From: Symbiodinium natans | Lineage: Eukaryota > Sar > Dinophyceae > Suessiales > Symbiodiniaceae | NCBI GenBank assembly: GCA_905221605.1 | Contig: CAJNDS010002162.1 | Span: forward strand, 545,416 to 609,415 | Length of the DNA: 64,000 nt | Direction: 5' to 3' | Part shown: positions 47,675 to 57,380 of the stretch, piece by piece | Layout of the letters: every line of letters begins with the position of its first letter | How positions within the stretch are numbered: the stretch's first letter is position 1 | Position numbers and translations under genes: made by a program | Notes under the pieces: model-generated | What the model saw: only the letters and a program-made list of their open reading frames with translations | The model's database searches: none | Told to the model about the DNA's origin: nothing

Positions 47675-48355
47675 GGCTGAACAAACGTGCAGCCTTTCCA
47701 AAAGGCGGCCTAAGCTGGAGCTCGACAGCAAAGGACTGAAGCATGTACTGACAGAGTGAGGCCAAACATCAAGGCAGCAGATCACCACGGCTCATCAGCA
47801 TCTAGTTTGAGGTGAAATGTTCCACTAAACAAGAGCATCTCATGCAGATTGCTTAGTGTCCCACATATGAAGTCTTCAGAACGCCCAACTTTTTCAGCGG
47901 CGAAGAGATGTGGGGGGCTGCCGGAAGCTTTCAAAAACATCTGCTCGAAAAAGTCTGACAGCTCAGCGCATCCGCCGGCAGGTGCAACCACCAAACACAA
48001 CTCAGAGAGTGCAAGGCCAGCCATGTGGCCTCAGCACATCAGATGGCCACGTGGTCGAGGCGCATCCGCCAGCCATGTTGCCGAGGCATAGCGCAAGCGC
48101 ATCCGCCGCGCCACTCCAAAGAAAAATCTGGCCGATCGGCGCATCCGCCGGCTGGTGCAACCACCAAACACAACCGATAGACTGCAGTGCCACTGTGTGA
48201 CGAAACCGCATCCGACAGCCATGTTGTCGAGCGCATCCGCCGGCCATGTTGCCGAGGCATAGGCAGCAAGCGCATCCGCCGGCTGGCCAGACAGATTTTG
48301 CAAAAGTCTGTACCACCAAGTCACAAAGGGCTTTGCCCTAAGAAGAGAAACCATG
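47675..48355. repeat. YR-2 spacer with degenerate GCATCCGCCGGC repeats
   Basis: Between the recombinase stop and the Gag start. From 47960 to 48300 the words GCGCATCCGCCGGC, CAGCCATGTTGCCGAGGCATAG and GGTGCAACCACCAAACACAA recur irregularly (near 47966, 48064, 48139, 48232 and 48268). No gene. YR-1 also has a repeat-bearing spacer in this position, with unrelated sequence. Confidence 0.6.
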
Positions 48356-50650
48356 TCAAGACGCATCAGCCCCAAGACGAACGCAAACTTCACAGCGCCT
48401 GCCTGGGCCAGAAGCGCATCCAGCCTCGTAAGCATCAGATTCCGCTCGACCGCATGCAAAGATTGCAGTGCCTCCACCTGTAAAGGATTTAGCCAAATGC
48501 ATGGTACGAGTCTTCTTATGCACACGCGTGAGCTCCTCAGGCCAGTCCGGGCGTGCGAACTTCTTGCAGGATGCAGGTGCAGCACTGTCGGAGCTGGATG
48601 AACTGCTAGAGGAGGACTCCACATCGGAGCTTGAAGCAGGGCTGGCATCATGCTCAGCAGGTTCTGGCCCCTTGCCCACCGTGGGAATCGGCACTGCCTC
48701 GCCAACGGGCTCGTCCTTGACCTCAATCACATCAACATGAGACTGAGCAACACTCTGTGGATACCTCAAGGACCTCGGCGCATCGGGCACGAAACGGGCA
48801 TGATGCACCTCCATGATGACGCTCTGAAGAGCTCGCGTGACATCATAAACCAGGTCTCTCGAGTACAATGGTGCGCTTCCCTTGACAGCATCACAGTGGC
48901 GTCCAAGGATATGCTGCTGCTGAGGAGGCAAGCCAAATTTTGAAGTCCAGTCAAGCAAGGTTGCCTTGAGGCTGTGTGAAGACAGCCGGCGATTCGCATC
49001 GGGCTGCCCAAGGAAGGAATGCAGCAGCGCAGTCACCTCATGAGCGCGAAGCTCACGCACACCTGGAGCTCCTCCCGCACCGTCGCTAGGAGGACGGAAC
49101 AAAGGGCCGTTGATGTCGCCATCGAGCGACAAGCCCACCGCTTCCAGAGCAGCCTTGACATCGTGATACCAGTTGGATCCATCGACCCCAACCAACGGAG
49201 CAATCACGGGCAGGAGCTTGGACTTAAGCCTAGGGTTCCTAGCCCCTTTATGAGTTTTGAGCATTATCTCAAGGAACCCAAATTTATCTGCGGTGTCGGC
49301 CGACACCCTCTGTACTCGTACAAGGTCGCTGGCCCGCGCCCTGGCATACGCACAGATGATCAAGAACGCCACGGAAGCGCGGTCCCAAGGCTCCAGCGCA
49401 CTGTTTTTCAACATACCGTGCAATGCCAGAAGCTCTGAAAGCAACAAAGAAGATGCCTGGCAAGACTCGCGTGACAAGGTCTCCATTTGTTCGGCGAATC
49501 CAATGCATCGACGACTCAACACGTGCTCGGAGAAACACACCCCCAGAACATGCAAGGCAAAACGGATTCCTGATATGGAAGCCTGTCCTTTGGAGGCCGC
49601 TGCAGCATGTTCCTTCAAGTATGACAAGTAATCCCAGAGCCCATCCTCGGTGATGCTCACAAGAAGCCCTTTGTACTCAACCATCCAGCGCATGAGATGA
49701 ACCAACGAATTTGCACGCTTCTCGACAGTGAATGGCGACTTCACGCCGAGGCAGGCCTTGACATAGATGCACTGGTCATCATGACCGGCAGGCCACGCAT
49801 GTGGTCTGGCGTTAAGCTCCAAAGAGTTCAGGAACCCCACAAGCTTGAGGCAACTTTTCTCCAAAACCGCCTCTATCCTGGCCTCATATGCAATGTCATG
49901 ATGGCACCTGAAGGCACGCAAAGCTTTGCATGGCACCACCGAAGGTCCGGGCCTCGCGGGTGAACTTCCCATGGGCTCCAAAGGCACAATCTGCCGGCTA
50001 GAAGGTGCCGGAGGAACAGTGGATGGCACCCCCGACAGCGCAGGGAAATTTTCGAAAAGACCTTTATAAATGCCAGTCTCCCAAGGAAGCCTAAGGTGGG
50101 AAGCGGGATCAACGACTCTGAGCCCAACCTGCTCAACAACCGATCTGATGTCTGGACGACCTTTCAATGGGCTTGGCTTCGGGGTCGGCACCACAAAGTT
50201 GGGACTTCCGGAGAATTCGAACTCAGGAACCACCGCGTGCTCATCTTCTTCGGACGGTGAAAAACCAGTGCCAGCACCAAGAACAGAATGCTCTCTCGAC
50301 ACCGGAGAACCATCCCGAAGACTTCCGAAGTCCTCAAAGTCGCTAATGCCTTCCCCACAGCTTTCATCCCCGTTTAACAAGTCCGACAAGTCCAATGCTG
50401 GACCTGAGGCATCCACGAGGCCTTGCTCTGCTTGCTCTGGCTGCGAGCCGGGCTCATCCAACAGCCCCGGGGTACCTGGAGCTGCCAAACTCGGAGACTC
50501 AAGTGATCCCAAAGACCCCAAATTATCCGCAAGACCAGTTCTGGAATGATGGAGGGCATAACGTCTCACCACATGCAGGAGCGGTGTGGCGCAAGTGCAA
50601 GGACCAGTGCAGCGCAGACAATGGCTAGGGGAAGCACTGTCTTCAGACAT
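48356..50650 (-). CDS. YR-2 tyrosine recombinase
   Basis: 764 residues. The N-terminal 200 are Ser/Pro-rich and acidic. Catalytic pattern: R in YARARASDLVR, K in LKTHKGARN, H-x-x-K in HSLKATLLDW, H in ILGRHCD, Y in LYSRDLVYD. As in YR-1, the third box has K rather than R. The C-terminus repeats the YR-1 cysteine pattern in shorter form (IFACGR, then RCEVCVRL). The ATG at 50650 overlaps the TGA of the coiled-coil ORF by one base (TGATG), a termination-reinitiation arrangement and the reason for this start. Confidence 0.85.
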   Translation of the reverse strand: MSEDSASPSHCLRCTGPCTCATPLLHVVRRYALHHSRTGLADNLGSLGSLESPSLAAPGTPGLLDEPGSQPEQAEQGLVDASGPALDLSDLLNGDESCGEGISDFEDFGSLRDGSPVSREHSVLGAGTGFSPSEEDEHAVVPEFEFSGSPNFVVPTPKPSPLKGRPDIRSVVEQVGLRVVDPASHLRLPWETGIYKGLFENFPALSGVPSTVPPAPSSRQIVPLEPMGSSPARPGPSVVPCKALRAFRCHHDIAYEARIEAVLEKSCLKLVGFLNSLELNARPHAWPAGHDDQCIYVKACLGVKSPFTVEKRANSLVHLMRWMVEYKGLLVSITEDGLWDYLSYLKEHAAAASKGQASISGIRFALHVLGVCFSEHVLSRRCIGFAEQMETLSRESCQASSLLLSELLALHGMLKNSALEPWDRASVAFLIICAYARARASDLVRVQRVSADTADKFGFLEIMLKTHKGARNPRLKSKLLPVIAPLVGVDGSNWYHDVKAALEAVGLSLDGDINGPLFRPPSDGAGGAPGVRELRAHEVTALLHSFLGQPDANRRLSSHSLKATLLDWTSKFGLPPQQQHILGRHCDAVKGSAPLYSRDLVYDVTRALQSVIMEVHHARFVPDAPRSLRYPQSVAQSHVDVIEVKDEPVGEAVPIPTVGKGPEPAEHDASPASSSDVESSSSSSSSSDSAAPASCKKFARPDWPEELTRVHKKTRTMHLAKSFTGGGTAIFACGRAESDAYEAGCASGPGRRCEVCVRLGADAS

Positions 50651-50937
50651 CAGAAGCCAGCAGGGCGCAACCGCAACAAACGACGCAACAAGTTGGCCAA
50701 ACGTCCTATGGAGATGTGCAAGAAATGATTGATGGCAGCCAACCTTGTGGAAGCCTGTTCGAGGTCAGCTTCGAGATCTCCAAGACGAGTTTCAAGAGAT
50801 GCTATGCTTGACTCCAATGCAACAACACGATGCGTAAGCTGACGCTGGGTACGCCCGAGCAGCACAAGGTCACGACTGTGACTGTCCAAGCGAGCCTCAA
50901 GGACCTGCAGTCGATCAGATGTGAGGCCAGCGTCCAT
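50650..50937 (-). CDS. YR-2 small coiled-coil ORF
   Basis: 95 residues, almost entirely one heptad-patterned helix (LEARLDSHSRDLVLLGRTQR, then LETRLGDLEADLEQASTRLA), ending RLRPAGF. Homologous in position and C-terminus to the YR-1 ORF at 8761-9108. It overlaps the recombinase start by one base. Role unknown. Confidence 0.65.
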   Translation of the reverse strand: MDAGLTSDRLQVLEARLDSHSRDLVLLGRTQRQLTHRVVALESSIASLETRLGDLEADLEQASTRLAAINHFLHISIGRLANLLRRLLRLRPAGF

Positions 50938-51566
50938 GGACCGCGCACGGGCGGAGGAGCTAGAATCTTAGAAATTTTTAACACATTGCAGAAGCTTGAG
51001 TCTAGTGTTCAAAGCTTGATGCAAAACATTTGGCAGCTCCAAGAACTTACAGATGCTCATCGTTCACAAGGCACTTGAACCGGTGAACATGCGCAAGCAA
51101 TGGTGTCAGAGACTGGAAAATGAGTGCAAAAGGCCAATGAAGGAAAGTTTTCCCTTTTCCAAAGCTCGGGCGAGCTAGCAAAGAAACACAAAGGGGTTTT
51201 TCTCTAGGCTCAGACTTTAAAGCACTATCAACCCGTTGACCGTTAGCATAAGACCCCACGCGCTCAGTACCCAAGCTCGTCGATGTAGTCCCTGTTCAGA
51301 GCCAATGCAGCACCAAGTCGAGTGGGGGAATCGCAAAATGTGCCAGAAGTCAAAATCACCATTACGTAATCATCTGAGTAAGTTGAGTGCCTGCAGGTAG
51401 GATGTCTGCATGCTCGCAGTAGTCTTGGCAGACATTCCAAGGGCGGACGGTCTATTTGAAATGCCACAGACTGTTGTCATAACCAAGACATGCGGTAAAC
51501 CACCAGTGCCGACCCCTCCCACAGGGAGGGTAGGCCAGTTTGCCCCATGGTGATCTTTTTTTTTTT
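50938..51566. other. YR-2 leader and junction with helicase-element sequence
   Basis: 50938-51250 is probably the YR-2 5' leader; no ORF. From about 51260, CTCAGTACCCAAGCTCGTCGATGTAGTCC and TGGGGGAATCGCAAAATG resemble 37506 and 51747, so a partial helicase-element tail lies here before the T-run at 51555-51566. The exact boundary cannot be set by eye. Confidence 0.45.
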
Positions 51567-53807
51567 TTGGACTGACGCCTCTTTACTACATCAGTAGCAC
51601 AGTAGGCCGGTCTTGTTGGGCTCGACGTAAAGGGTGAAACAAAGTCAGCGCACACAATCCGCCAGACACACCAAGCAACCACCAAGCAAACAAACACCAA
51701 AGAAACAAAGCGAGCAATCGCGCTGAACTACTAGATACCCCACGGACTCAGTACTCGAAGTCGTCAATGAAGTCCCGGTTCACAAGGAAGCACAGAGCTT
51801 GTGGGGGAATCGCAAATTGCGACATTGCCAGATTCTCAAAACCACCATCATGTAGCCACTGGTGCGACAGCGGTTATTCAAACCGAGGTCATCAGAAGAG
51901 GTTCGGATCACGTACTCGTTGTCAAGGACAGACAGCCGACACTCAATGGCGAAAGGATGTTGCAAGTCAGACTCCCTAGGGGGGATGAAAGGTGTGCATA
52001 TGCCCCATGGTGGTCAGCCAGTGGGGACTTAACAGCAAGAACAATCAAGGCAAGACCGGCCCAGGGCACTCCATGGTGGTCAGCCAGTGGAGTAGCTCCG
52101 AGCTCTGGGTGCTCCATTCACCTTGGCGTACAAGTGCCCACCCAGAGAGGTGTCCGCGCCCAGCACAGGGGGCATATGCCCCATGGAGGTCAGCCAGTGG
52201 GGACTTAACAGCAAGAACAATCAAAGCAGGACCGGCCCAGGGCACTCCATGGTGGTCAGCCAGTGGAGTAGCTCCGAGCACAGGGTTCTCCAGTCAACCT
52301 GGCGTACAAGTGCCCACCCGCGAGGTGCCCGCGCACGGCCAGAGGGGGGGCGAGAGTAGCTGCAGCTACCGATTCCACGGGGAGAGTCCACAGCGAGTTA
52401 CCAAACCCTTAACGCCACAGGGTTTATAATGACAACGAGGAAACTCCCAGTCCAGGCATCTCACACAAGGCCACGCAACCTTGGCGCTGGCCTGCGCATC
52501 GGCACGCATCAGGTCCCTCCAAACCCAAACCCGCGAGGTACGTCGGTAAGGAGATGGGAGGGCTCACATCACATTGGTGCCGAAGCGCAAGGATCTCCAT
52601 GGTATTGCTACTTTGATCCAATCAGAGCCTTCAGGTAACATCCACGCGGGCGGGGAGCCCACTTGCCCTGCCGCAGGCCAAGCTCAGACGAGGGTGACCC
52701 TCTAGAGTCTCAAGAGGGCCAGGTTGTTCTACAAGTGGGGAATGGCTCCCTGCCAAGTCAGTGGGTGCATAATCTCCACGTAGAAGTGTCCACAGCCAGC
52801 GCGCCGAACTGCTAGGTCACCCTGTGCACTCAGTACTCGAAATCGTCGAAGAGGCCGGGAGCACACATGTAGCACCGAGTGCGCAGGTGCGTCGCAAAAG
52901 GCGACGTTGCCAGATTCACAAAACCACCATCATGCAGCCACCGACGCGAATACATTCAGCACCAGCCAAGGCCGTTCACGAGAAGGTTCACAAGTCCGCC
53001 ATCACAGGTGGGGCATAGTCGTGCCTTGGCACGGGACGTTGCAGGTGTCAACCTTCTTGATCCGAAGTATAAAGTTGCCCCATGGTGGTCAGCCAAGGGG
53101 ACTTAACGGCAAGAACAAAGGGTAGGACCAGCCCAGAGCACTCCATGGTGGTCAGCCAGTGGAGCCTCTCCGAGCACAAGGCGCAACGTTCTTTTGACTC
53201 ACAAGAGTCTCGTCCGACGGCCAAAGCAGGCTTGACTGCTTCGTTCCAATCAGAGCCATCAGGTAAACCCAAGCAGGCGGGGACCCCACCTGCCCCGCAG
53301 GAAGCGGGAGAGTCCCCCAGTCGAAACTTCGCACTCAAGGCCAAGCAACTATCTCCTTGGCCGGTGAGGGTTGAGGGTTCAATAACCAGAATCAGACCCT
53401 CCATGCCCAAACCGACAGACGTCGGCGAGGAGATGTGAGGGCTCACATCACGCTTGGCCACCTACCGATGGGGAGGTAGTCATGTATGGCTGCTTTGACG
53501 CAAGCAGAGATATACACCCAAGCAGGCAGGGAACCCCGCAGCAACCCAAGCACAGGCGAGAATGGCTCTCGTGAAGGCCAGGTTGTCCACAGGTGCTCGA
53601 TGGCACATTGCCAGAGAAGTGGAAACCTGATCTCCGCGTAGAAGTGTCCACAGCCCAGAAGCAGCATCCCCTAGCTGGTCTCTCCCAATTGGCATGACGC
53701 CGTTGTACGACAAGGGGGTGTCACCGTCCAGACGAGAGATGGTCAACACTCAAGTCCGAGGGGTTCACACACGGTCGTAGCACATAGAAGCGGGCAACCT
53801 GCCGTCG
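51567..53807 (-). repeat. Hel-2 3' region, repetitive non-coding
   Basis: Co-linear with the Hel-1 3' region, starting after a T-run (an A-tract on the minus strand) with CGCCTCTTTACTACATCAGT. CCATGGTGGTCAGCCAGTGG-type units recur near 52009, 52073, 52187, 52249, 53083 and 53143, more copies than in Hel-1. A long stretch (53140-53800) is near-identical to 38450-39100. It ends at 53807, where unit C begins. Confidence 0.65.
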
Positions 53808-54986
53808 GCGGGCTCCGACAGGCTGGGCGGGTTGTCAAAAGGATATGGGCCCGAGAAGACGGAAAAGGACTCCGAGTCCAGCATGAACTTTGATCCGATG
53901 ATCCCCTGGGCGGCTTGGGACTTGATGAGCTCGTAGTCCAGGCTGTGGATCATGATGGAGTTGTTGTCGTCTCTGACGATGCACTCCCGTCCATCTTCAA
54001 AGCACGACATGGGCAAGGGCCCGTGTTGGTACCTGGGCTGAGTAGGCGGGCCGCAGGCATCGGAGGCGTCTGCTGCAGAGGCGGAGGAGATGAGTCATCT
54101 CTGGGCGATGGGGCCTCGTAAGTGAACCAGAAGGTCGACCAGTCCACCTCCTTGGCACCTCTAGGCGGCTGACCTAGGCCGTAGAAGTGATACCACGTGC
54201 GTCCATCATATCGCTTCATGGGCAGGTGGTATGCATCGGGCGGCGTGGGCTCTGTGGGCTTGGCTTTGACCGGCACAACTGTGGGCTGTGCGGGAGGCTG
54301 TGGCTCTGGCGGGGCAGGCTCAGTAGGCGCCACTGCATCCTCGGACTCCTCCAGGTGCTAGGCCCTGCAAAGAAGGCAGCGACCGCGTCGGTGGCTTCCT
54401 CGGCAAGATCAGCCCAAGCCTTTCTTTCCAAGGCTGTGGCGTCGGCAGGAATCTTGCCACCAGGCGCCCTCGGCAGTGGAGGCAGGTCGGGGCCCGTGGC
54501 AGGCGTTTCAGGCTTGGAGTGCGCGATGTGCTCGAGCAGCTCAGTAGGCACGAGAACTCGGTCTCGGTTGAAGTGCAGTGTAGGCAGTGCGCGGCCCTCG
54601 GCAAAGGCTTTGCGGACGTGGTTAGCCGTCCATAGGCAGGACGTGGCTTGATCAACGAAGCTCCAGTCACGGCGCTGGGCGTCTGGGTTGCTCCCTTGTG
54701 CAGGGGCAGGCGGGCACTGCTGAGCCGAGGCAAGCAGCGCTTCCCGTCGTGCCTGGGCGGCGGCTTTGCAGTCTGCAAGCTCTTGGGCTTGTTGGGGCGT
54801 CAGCAAGGCAGGGGCCGACTGGGCAGGCTGCACGGCGGGACCGGAGTCCGCGGTGCTGGGGGCTTGGGCAGGCTCCGCGGGGCAGGAGGCCGAGGTAGTG
54901 GGCGGCTCGGCAGGCTTGGGCTGACCAGTGGGCACGGTCTGCCCGGCAAGCCCTCCAATGAGGCTTTGCTTGGCACTGTCGTCCAA
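53808..54986 (-). CDS. P3 of unit C, unknown protein in three frames, truncated
   Basis: Three minus-strand frame pieces read in sequence: 54986 to about 54350 (Ala/Pro/Gln-rich, then DWSFVDQATSCLWTANHVRK and LHFNRDRVLVPTELLEHI), about 54350 to 54010 (Pro-rich, then PMKRYDGRTWYHFYGLGQPP, VDWSTFWFTYEA) and about 54016 to 53808 (CFEDGRECIVRDDNNSIMIH, IIGSKFMLDSESFSVFSGPY). Frame breaks near 54350 and 54010. The 3' end runs into helicase-element sequence at 53807, so the C-terminus is lost. No domain recognised. Confidence 0.5.
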
Positions 54987-55223
54987 CTGCGCCCAGACTG
55001 GGCGAGAGCGTTGTCCGGCGTTTGGGCCATTGGGCGGAAAACGCAGGAGAAGGCAAAGAAGGCGGGGGGCTAGCAGAGGGCTTGAGAAAGAGCGCTGAGC
55101 ACATGGATCCAGCGCAGGTCACGTAACCCCAATGAGGCATGCAGAAGAGACTCATGACATCAAAAAAGCGTGTGCAGTGCGCAATCGTGAGGCGGGCCTT
55201 GACCGGGCGTCGCTGGGCTCGGG

Positions 55224-55475
55224 CTACAGGGCGTACCTGAAGTCAACAGGGTCACAGGGCACTGTCTCTTCAAAGGGCAGAGGAGCGTGTGCGGGCACGC
55301 GCACGTGGGCCATCCGGTAGGCCGGTGAAAGAAAAACCTTGTGGCCTGACCGAAACAGAAAGAGCATGGTTAGGTTCACCACAGAACTGGACCCAAGAGA
55401 CTGTAGGTGCCGGGCGGAAACGATGAGGTCCTGGTAGAAGTGCTCGACCAAATACCTGGCAGGGAGGGGGGTCAA
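55224..55475 (-). CDS. P4 of unit C, small unknown ORF
   Basis: 83 residues with a protein-like composition unlike the flanking low-complexity sequence: YLVEHFYQDLIVSARHLQSL, VVNLTMLFLFRSGHKVFLSP, ending PCDPVDFRYAL. It may be one exon-like piece of a larger protein. No match recognised; unit B has no counterpart. Confidence 0.4.
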   Translation of the reverse strand: MTPLPARYLVEHFYQDLIVSARHLQSLGSSSVVNLTMLFLFRSGHKVFLSPAYRMAHVRVPAHAPLPFEETVPCDPVDFRYAL

Positions 55476-55569
55476 GGAGGGTCTTAGAACAGAACCCTAT
55501 AGTCACATGTGCTTGGCGGGGCACCACTTGGGCTCGGGGCGGCATGGGCCATGCAGCCGGCGTGTCAGG

Positions 55570-56205
55570 CTAGAAATCCGAGGCGGATGTGCTGGAGCCG
55601 TCTTCGGGCTCGGAAGAGGCGTGGCTGGGCGGCATGGGCAGCCCCGAGAGGTACCACCTGCAGTCGGAGGCGGTCCACCAGTCGATGGCGTGCATGGAGT
55701 GTCTGGAGGCTGGCGATAGGCAGGCCCATATGCTGGACAAAATGTGGCTCAAGGGGACCAGGCAGCGCCAACGGACCTGCAGAGGCAGCAGTGCAGCAAT
55801 AGGCAGGCCGTGCAGAGCAAGGACATGGGCATGCGTGCGCTGCAAGGGCGTCATGTGTAGAGAACACTGCCGGCGGCATTGTGTGTTCTGGTATCGAGCA
55901 CAAAAGGAGCGCATGGGCGGCGTGAAAACCATGTTGACCCCGTGGCGCGGCCCGGCAGGCAAGGGAGGCAGAATCTGGGCTGCATTGCTCAGCAGGTGCT
56001 GAGGTGGCGGGGCCTTAGGCTGAGGCTGGGGCACAATAGGCGGCGCGGCGGCTGGGGCCACGCTGACCCGCGAGAGGGCCCGGCTATGTGAGAATGCTTC
56101 ATGGGCGGACGAGGCAGCTGGATCTGGGGCTGTGTCGCTGCTGTCCTCCGTGCAGCTCCAAGGCTCAGAGTTCCATGGGCACTCATCATAATCAGAGCCG
56201 GCCAT
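55570..56205 (-). CDS. P2 of unit C, unknown protein
   Basis: 211 residues, start MAGSDYDECPWNSEPW shared with unit B. Acidic N-terminus, Pro-rich centre, conserved PPPQHLLSNAAQILPPLPAG, then a hydrophobic/basic part and a C-terminal segment RHSMHAIDWWTASDCRWYLS followed by a Ser/Glu tail. That last segment is the one amplified at 27845-28930 in unit B. The start lies 75 bases after the P1 stop, so the two may share a transcript. Function unknown. Confidence 0.55.
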   Translation of the reverse strand: MAGSDYDECPWNSEPWSCTEDSSDTAPDPAASSAHEAFSHSRALSRVSVAPAAAPPIVPQPQPKAPPPQHLLSNAAQILPPLPAGPRHGVNMVFTPPMRSFCARYQNTQCRRQCSLHMTPLQRTHAHVLALHGLPIAALLPLQVRWRCLVPLSHILSSIWACLSPASRHSMHAIDWWTASDCRWYLSGLPMPPSHASSEPEDGSSTSASDF

Positions 56206-56279
56206 GGGCAGGCTGCTGGGCAGGGTGTAGGCGGTCGAGTGGGTGAACTTGGGCGGGCATGTTGGTTAGGGCTTAAGGC

Positions 56280-57167
56280 TTAGGGGGGCAGGTTCCGTTC
56301 GAGGCGGTTAATCCTCTCTTCTAGGCAGAGGATTTCACGGCGTATCCTGGCAAGGGGGTTGGCTTCAGACCATTGATCTGCTGGCACCTGGAAAGTTCTC
56401 AGGGTGGCGAGATGTGCATTGTAGGGCAAGGCTGCCATACGTCTGGCGATGTTGAGCTGCGCAGGCAAGGGCTCCACCGTGGCGCTGAGGCGGAGAAATT
56501 CGGCCTGGGCTCGAATCTTGTAAGCAAGGAAATCCGAGGCCAGAAGGTCGAGGTCCTCGTTCAAGCGGGTATAGGCTACGTGGGCTTGGGTTAGGGCATT
56601 AAGGGCAGAGTTAAGCAGTGAGTTGCACACCGCGAGGCTGTGTTTAAAGTGCTCGGCTTGGCCGCCGAGTAGGCGGGAGTGGATCTCTTGGGCTCGGAGC
56701 TGGTTGTGCTGGTAGGTCAGGAGGTCCTGCATGAGAGCGACATCCTGCAAGATTGATGGCAGCTGAGCGTCCGGGGAGGTCCGGCTATCCGGGCCAGGGG
56801 CTCTTGTGCCGTAAAGAAGCTCTGAAGGCGGAGCCGTAGGCAGGGCTGTCACGGAAGCTGCCGTAGGCAGGGCTGTCACAGGAGCTGCATGGCACTGCGA
56901 GGATGTAGGCCTTGATGAAGTCGGGCATCCAGTGGGAGCAGGTGCTTCAGGAGGGCGTCTCGTGGGCACAGTCGGCAGGGAGCTCGGGCACCCCGTATGG
57001 GCTTGTGCGGTCGGGAGGCCCTCAGGCTGCCACAAGGCGATGCGTCTTTGATGTAAGTTGAGCAGCTGTTGCCAGCTGCCACAGTAATCCTCGTCCGAGG
57101 CGGCTTGAGCTGTCCGCGTAGGCATGGGACTGTTCGAGGCCATGGGCGCGGGCGACTCTCGGGGCAT
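56280..57167 (-). CDS. P1 of unit C, unknown helical protein
   Basis: 295 residues. The second Met (MASNSPMPTRTAQAASDEDY) is the likely start because unit B shares it and has a stop just upstream. Pro/Thr-rich middle with imperfect TALPTA repeats, then a long helical region (TYQHNQLRAQEIHSRLLGGQ, VAYTRLNEDLDLLASDFLAY) and a C-terminal heptad REILCLEERINRLERNLPP. A coiled-coil structural protein is plausible; no catalytic motif. Confidence 0.6.
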   Translation of the reverse strand: MPRESPAPMASNSPMPTRTAQAASDEDYCGSWQQLLNLHQRRIALWQPEGLPTAQAHTGCPSSLPTVPTRRPPEAPAPTGCPTSSRPTSSQCHAAPVTALPTAASVTALPTAPPSELLYGTRAPGPDSRTSPDAQLPSILQDVALMQDLLTYQHNQLRAQEIHSRLLGGQAEHFKHSLAVCNSLLNSALNALTQAHVAYTRLNEDLDLLASDFLAYKIRAQAEFLRLSATVEPLPAQLNIARRMAALPYNAHLATLRTFQVPADQWSEANPLARIRREILCLEERINRLERNLPP

Positions 57168-57239
57168 GCCAGAGAGGGAACACCGGGCTTAACGGGCCTG
57201 GAACCTCTAGAAAGACAACTAGGGGCGTAGCGGCCTCGA

Positions 57240-57380
57240 AAAAGATGCTCACACGCTATGCATGGCCCCAACTCGGGTTAGGTCGGGGCCAGCTGAGCCA
57301 GAAACCAGCTGGGCGTGGGCGAACATGGGTGGTCATGATTCGTGCGTGTCAAAACACCTGGGAAACAAAAAACCCAGTGC
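57240..57380. repeat. Right terminus of unit C
   Basis: Third copy of the A/B/C terminus, ending CACCTGGGAAACAAAAAACCCAGTGC with the same terminal hairpin. It carries CCCCAACTCGGGTTAGGTC, the subterminal inverted motif. GAGCCCC of the helicase gene follows directly. Confidence 0.75.

Larger units (their letters stand above)
43528..51250 (-). mobile_element. YR-2: second, 3'-truncated YR retroelement
   Basis: Same order as YR-1: coiled-coil ORF, recombinase, Gag-like, in-frame UGA, Pol. Protein similarity to YR-1 is clear but low, so it is a separate subfamily. It stops at 43528 just after the RT domain, where Hel-1 sequence begins, so RNase H and the 3' split repeats are missing. Because those are lost I cannot define the 5' boundary by repeats; about 51250 is where helicase-element-like sequence starts. 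Confidence 0.75.
53808..57380 (-). mobile_element. Unit C: relative of unit B inserted in Hel-2
   Basis: The right terminus (57240-57380) matches units A and B. The unit sits in the helicase polyprotein: Hel-2 coding sequence resumes at 57381 (equivalent to about 41896 in Hel-1), while on the left the sequence is the 3' region (equivalent to 39108). So 2.8 kb of Hel-2 was lost with, or after, the insertion. On the minus strand it encodes P1, P2, a small ORF P4 and a broken P3, with no satellite. No left terminus like that of A/B is present, so it is truncated on that side. Confidence 0.6.
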
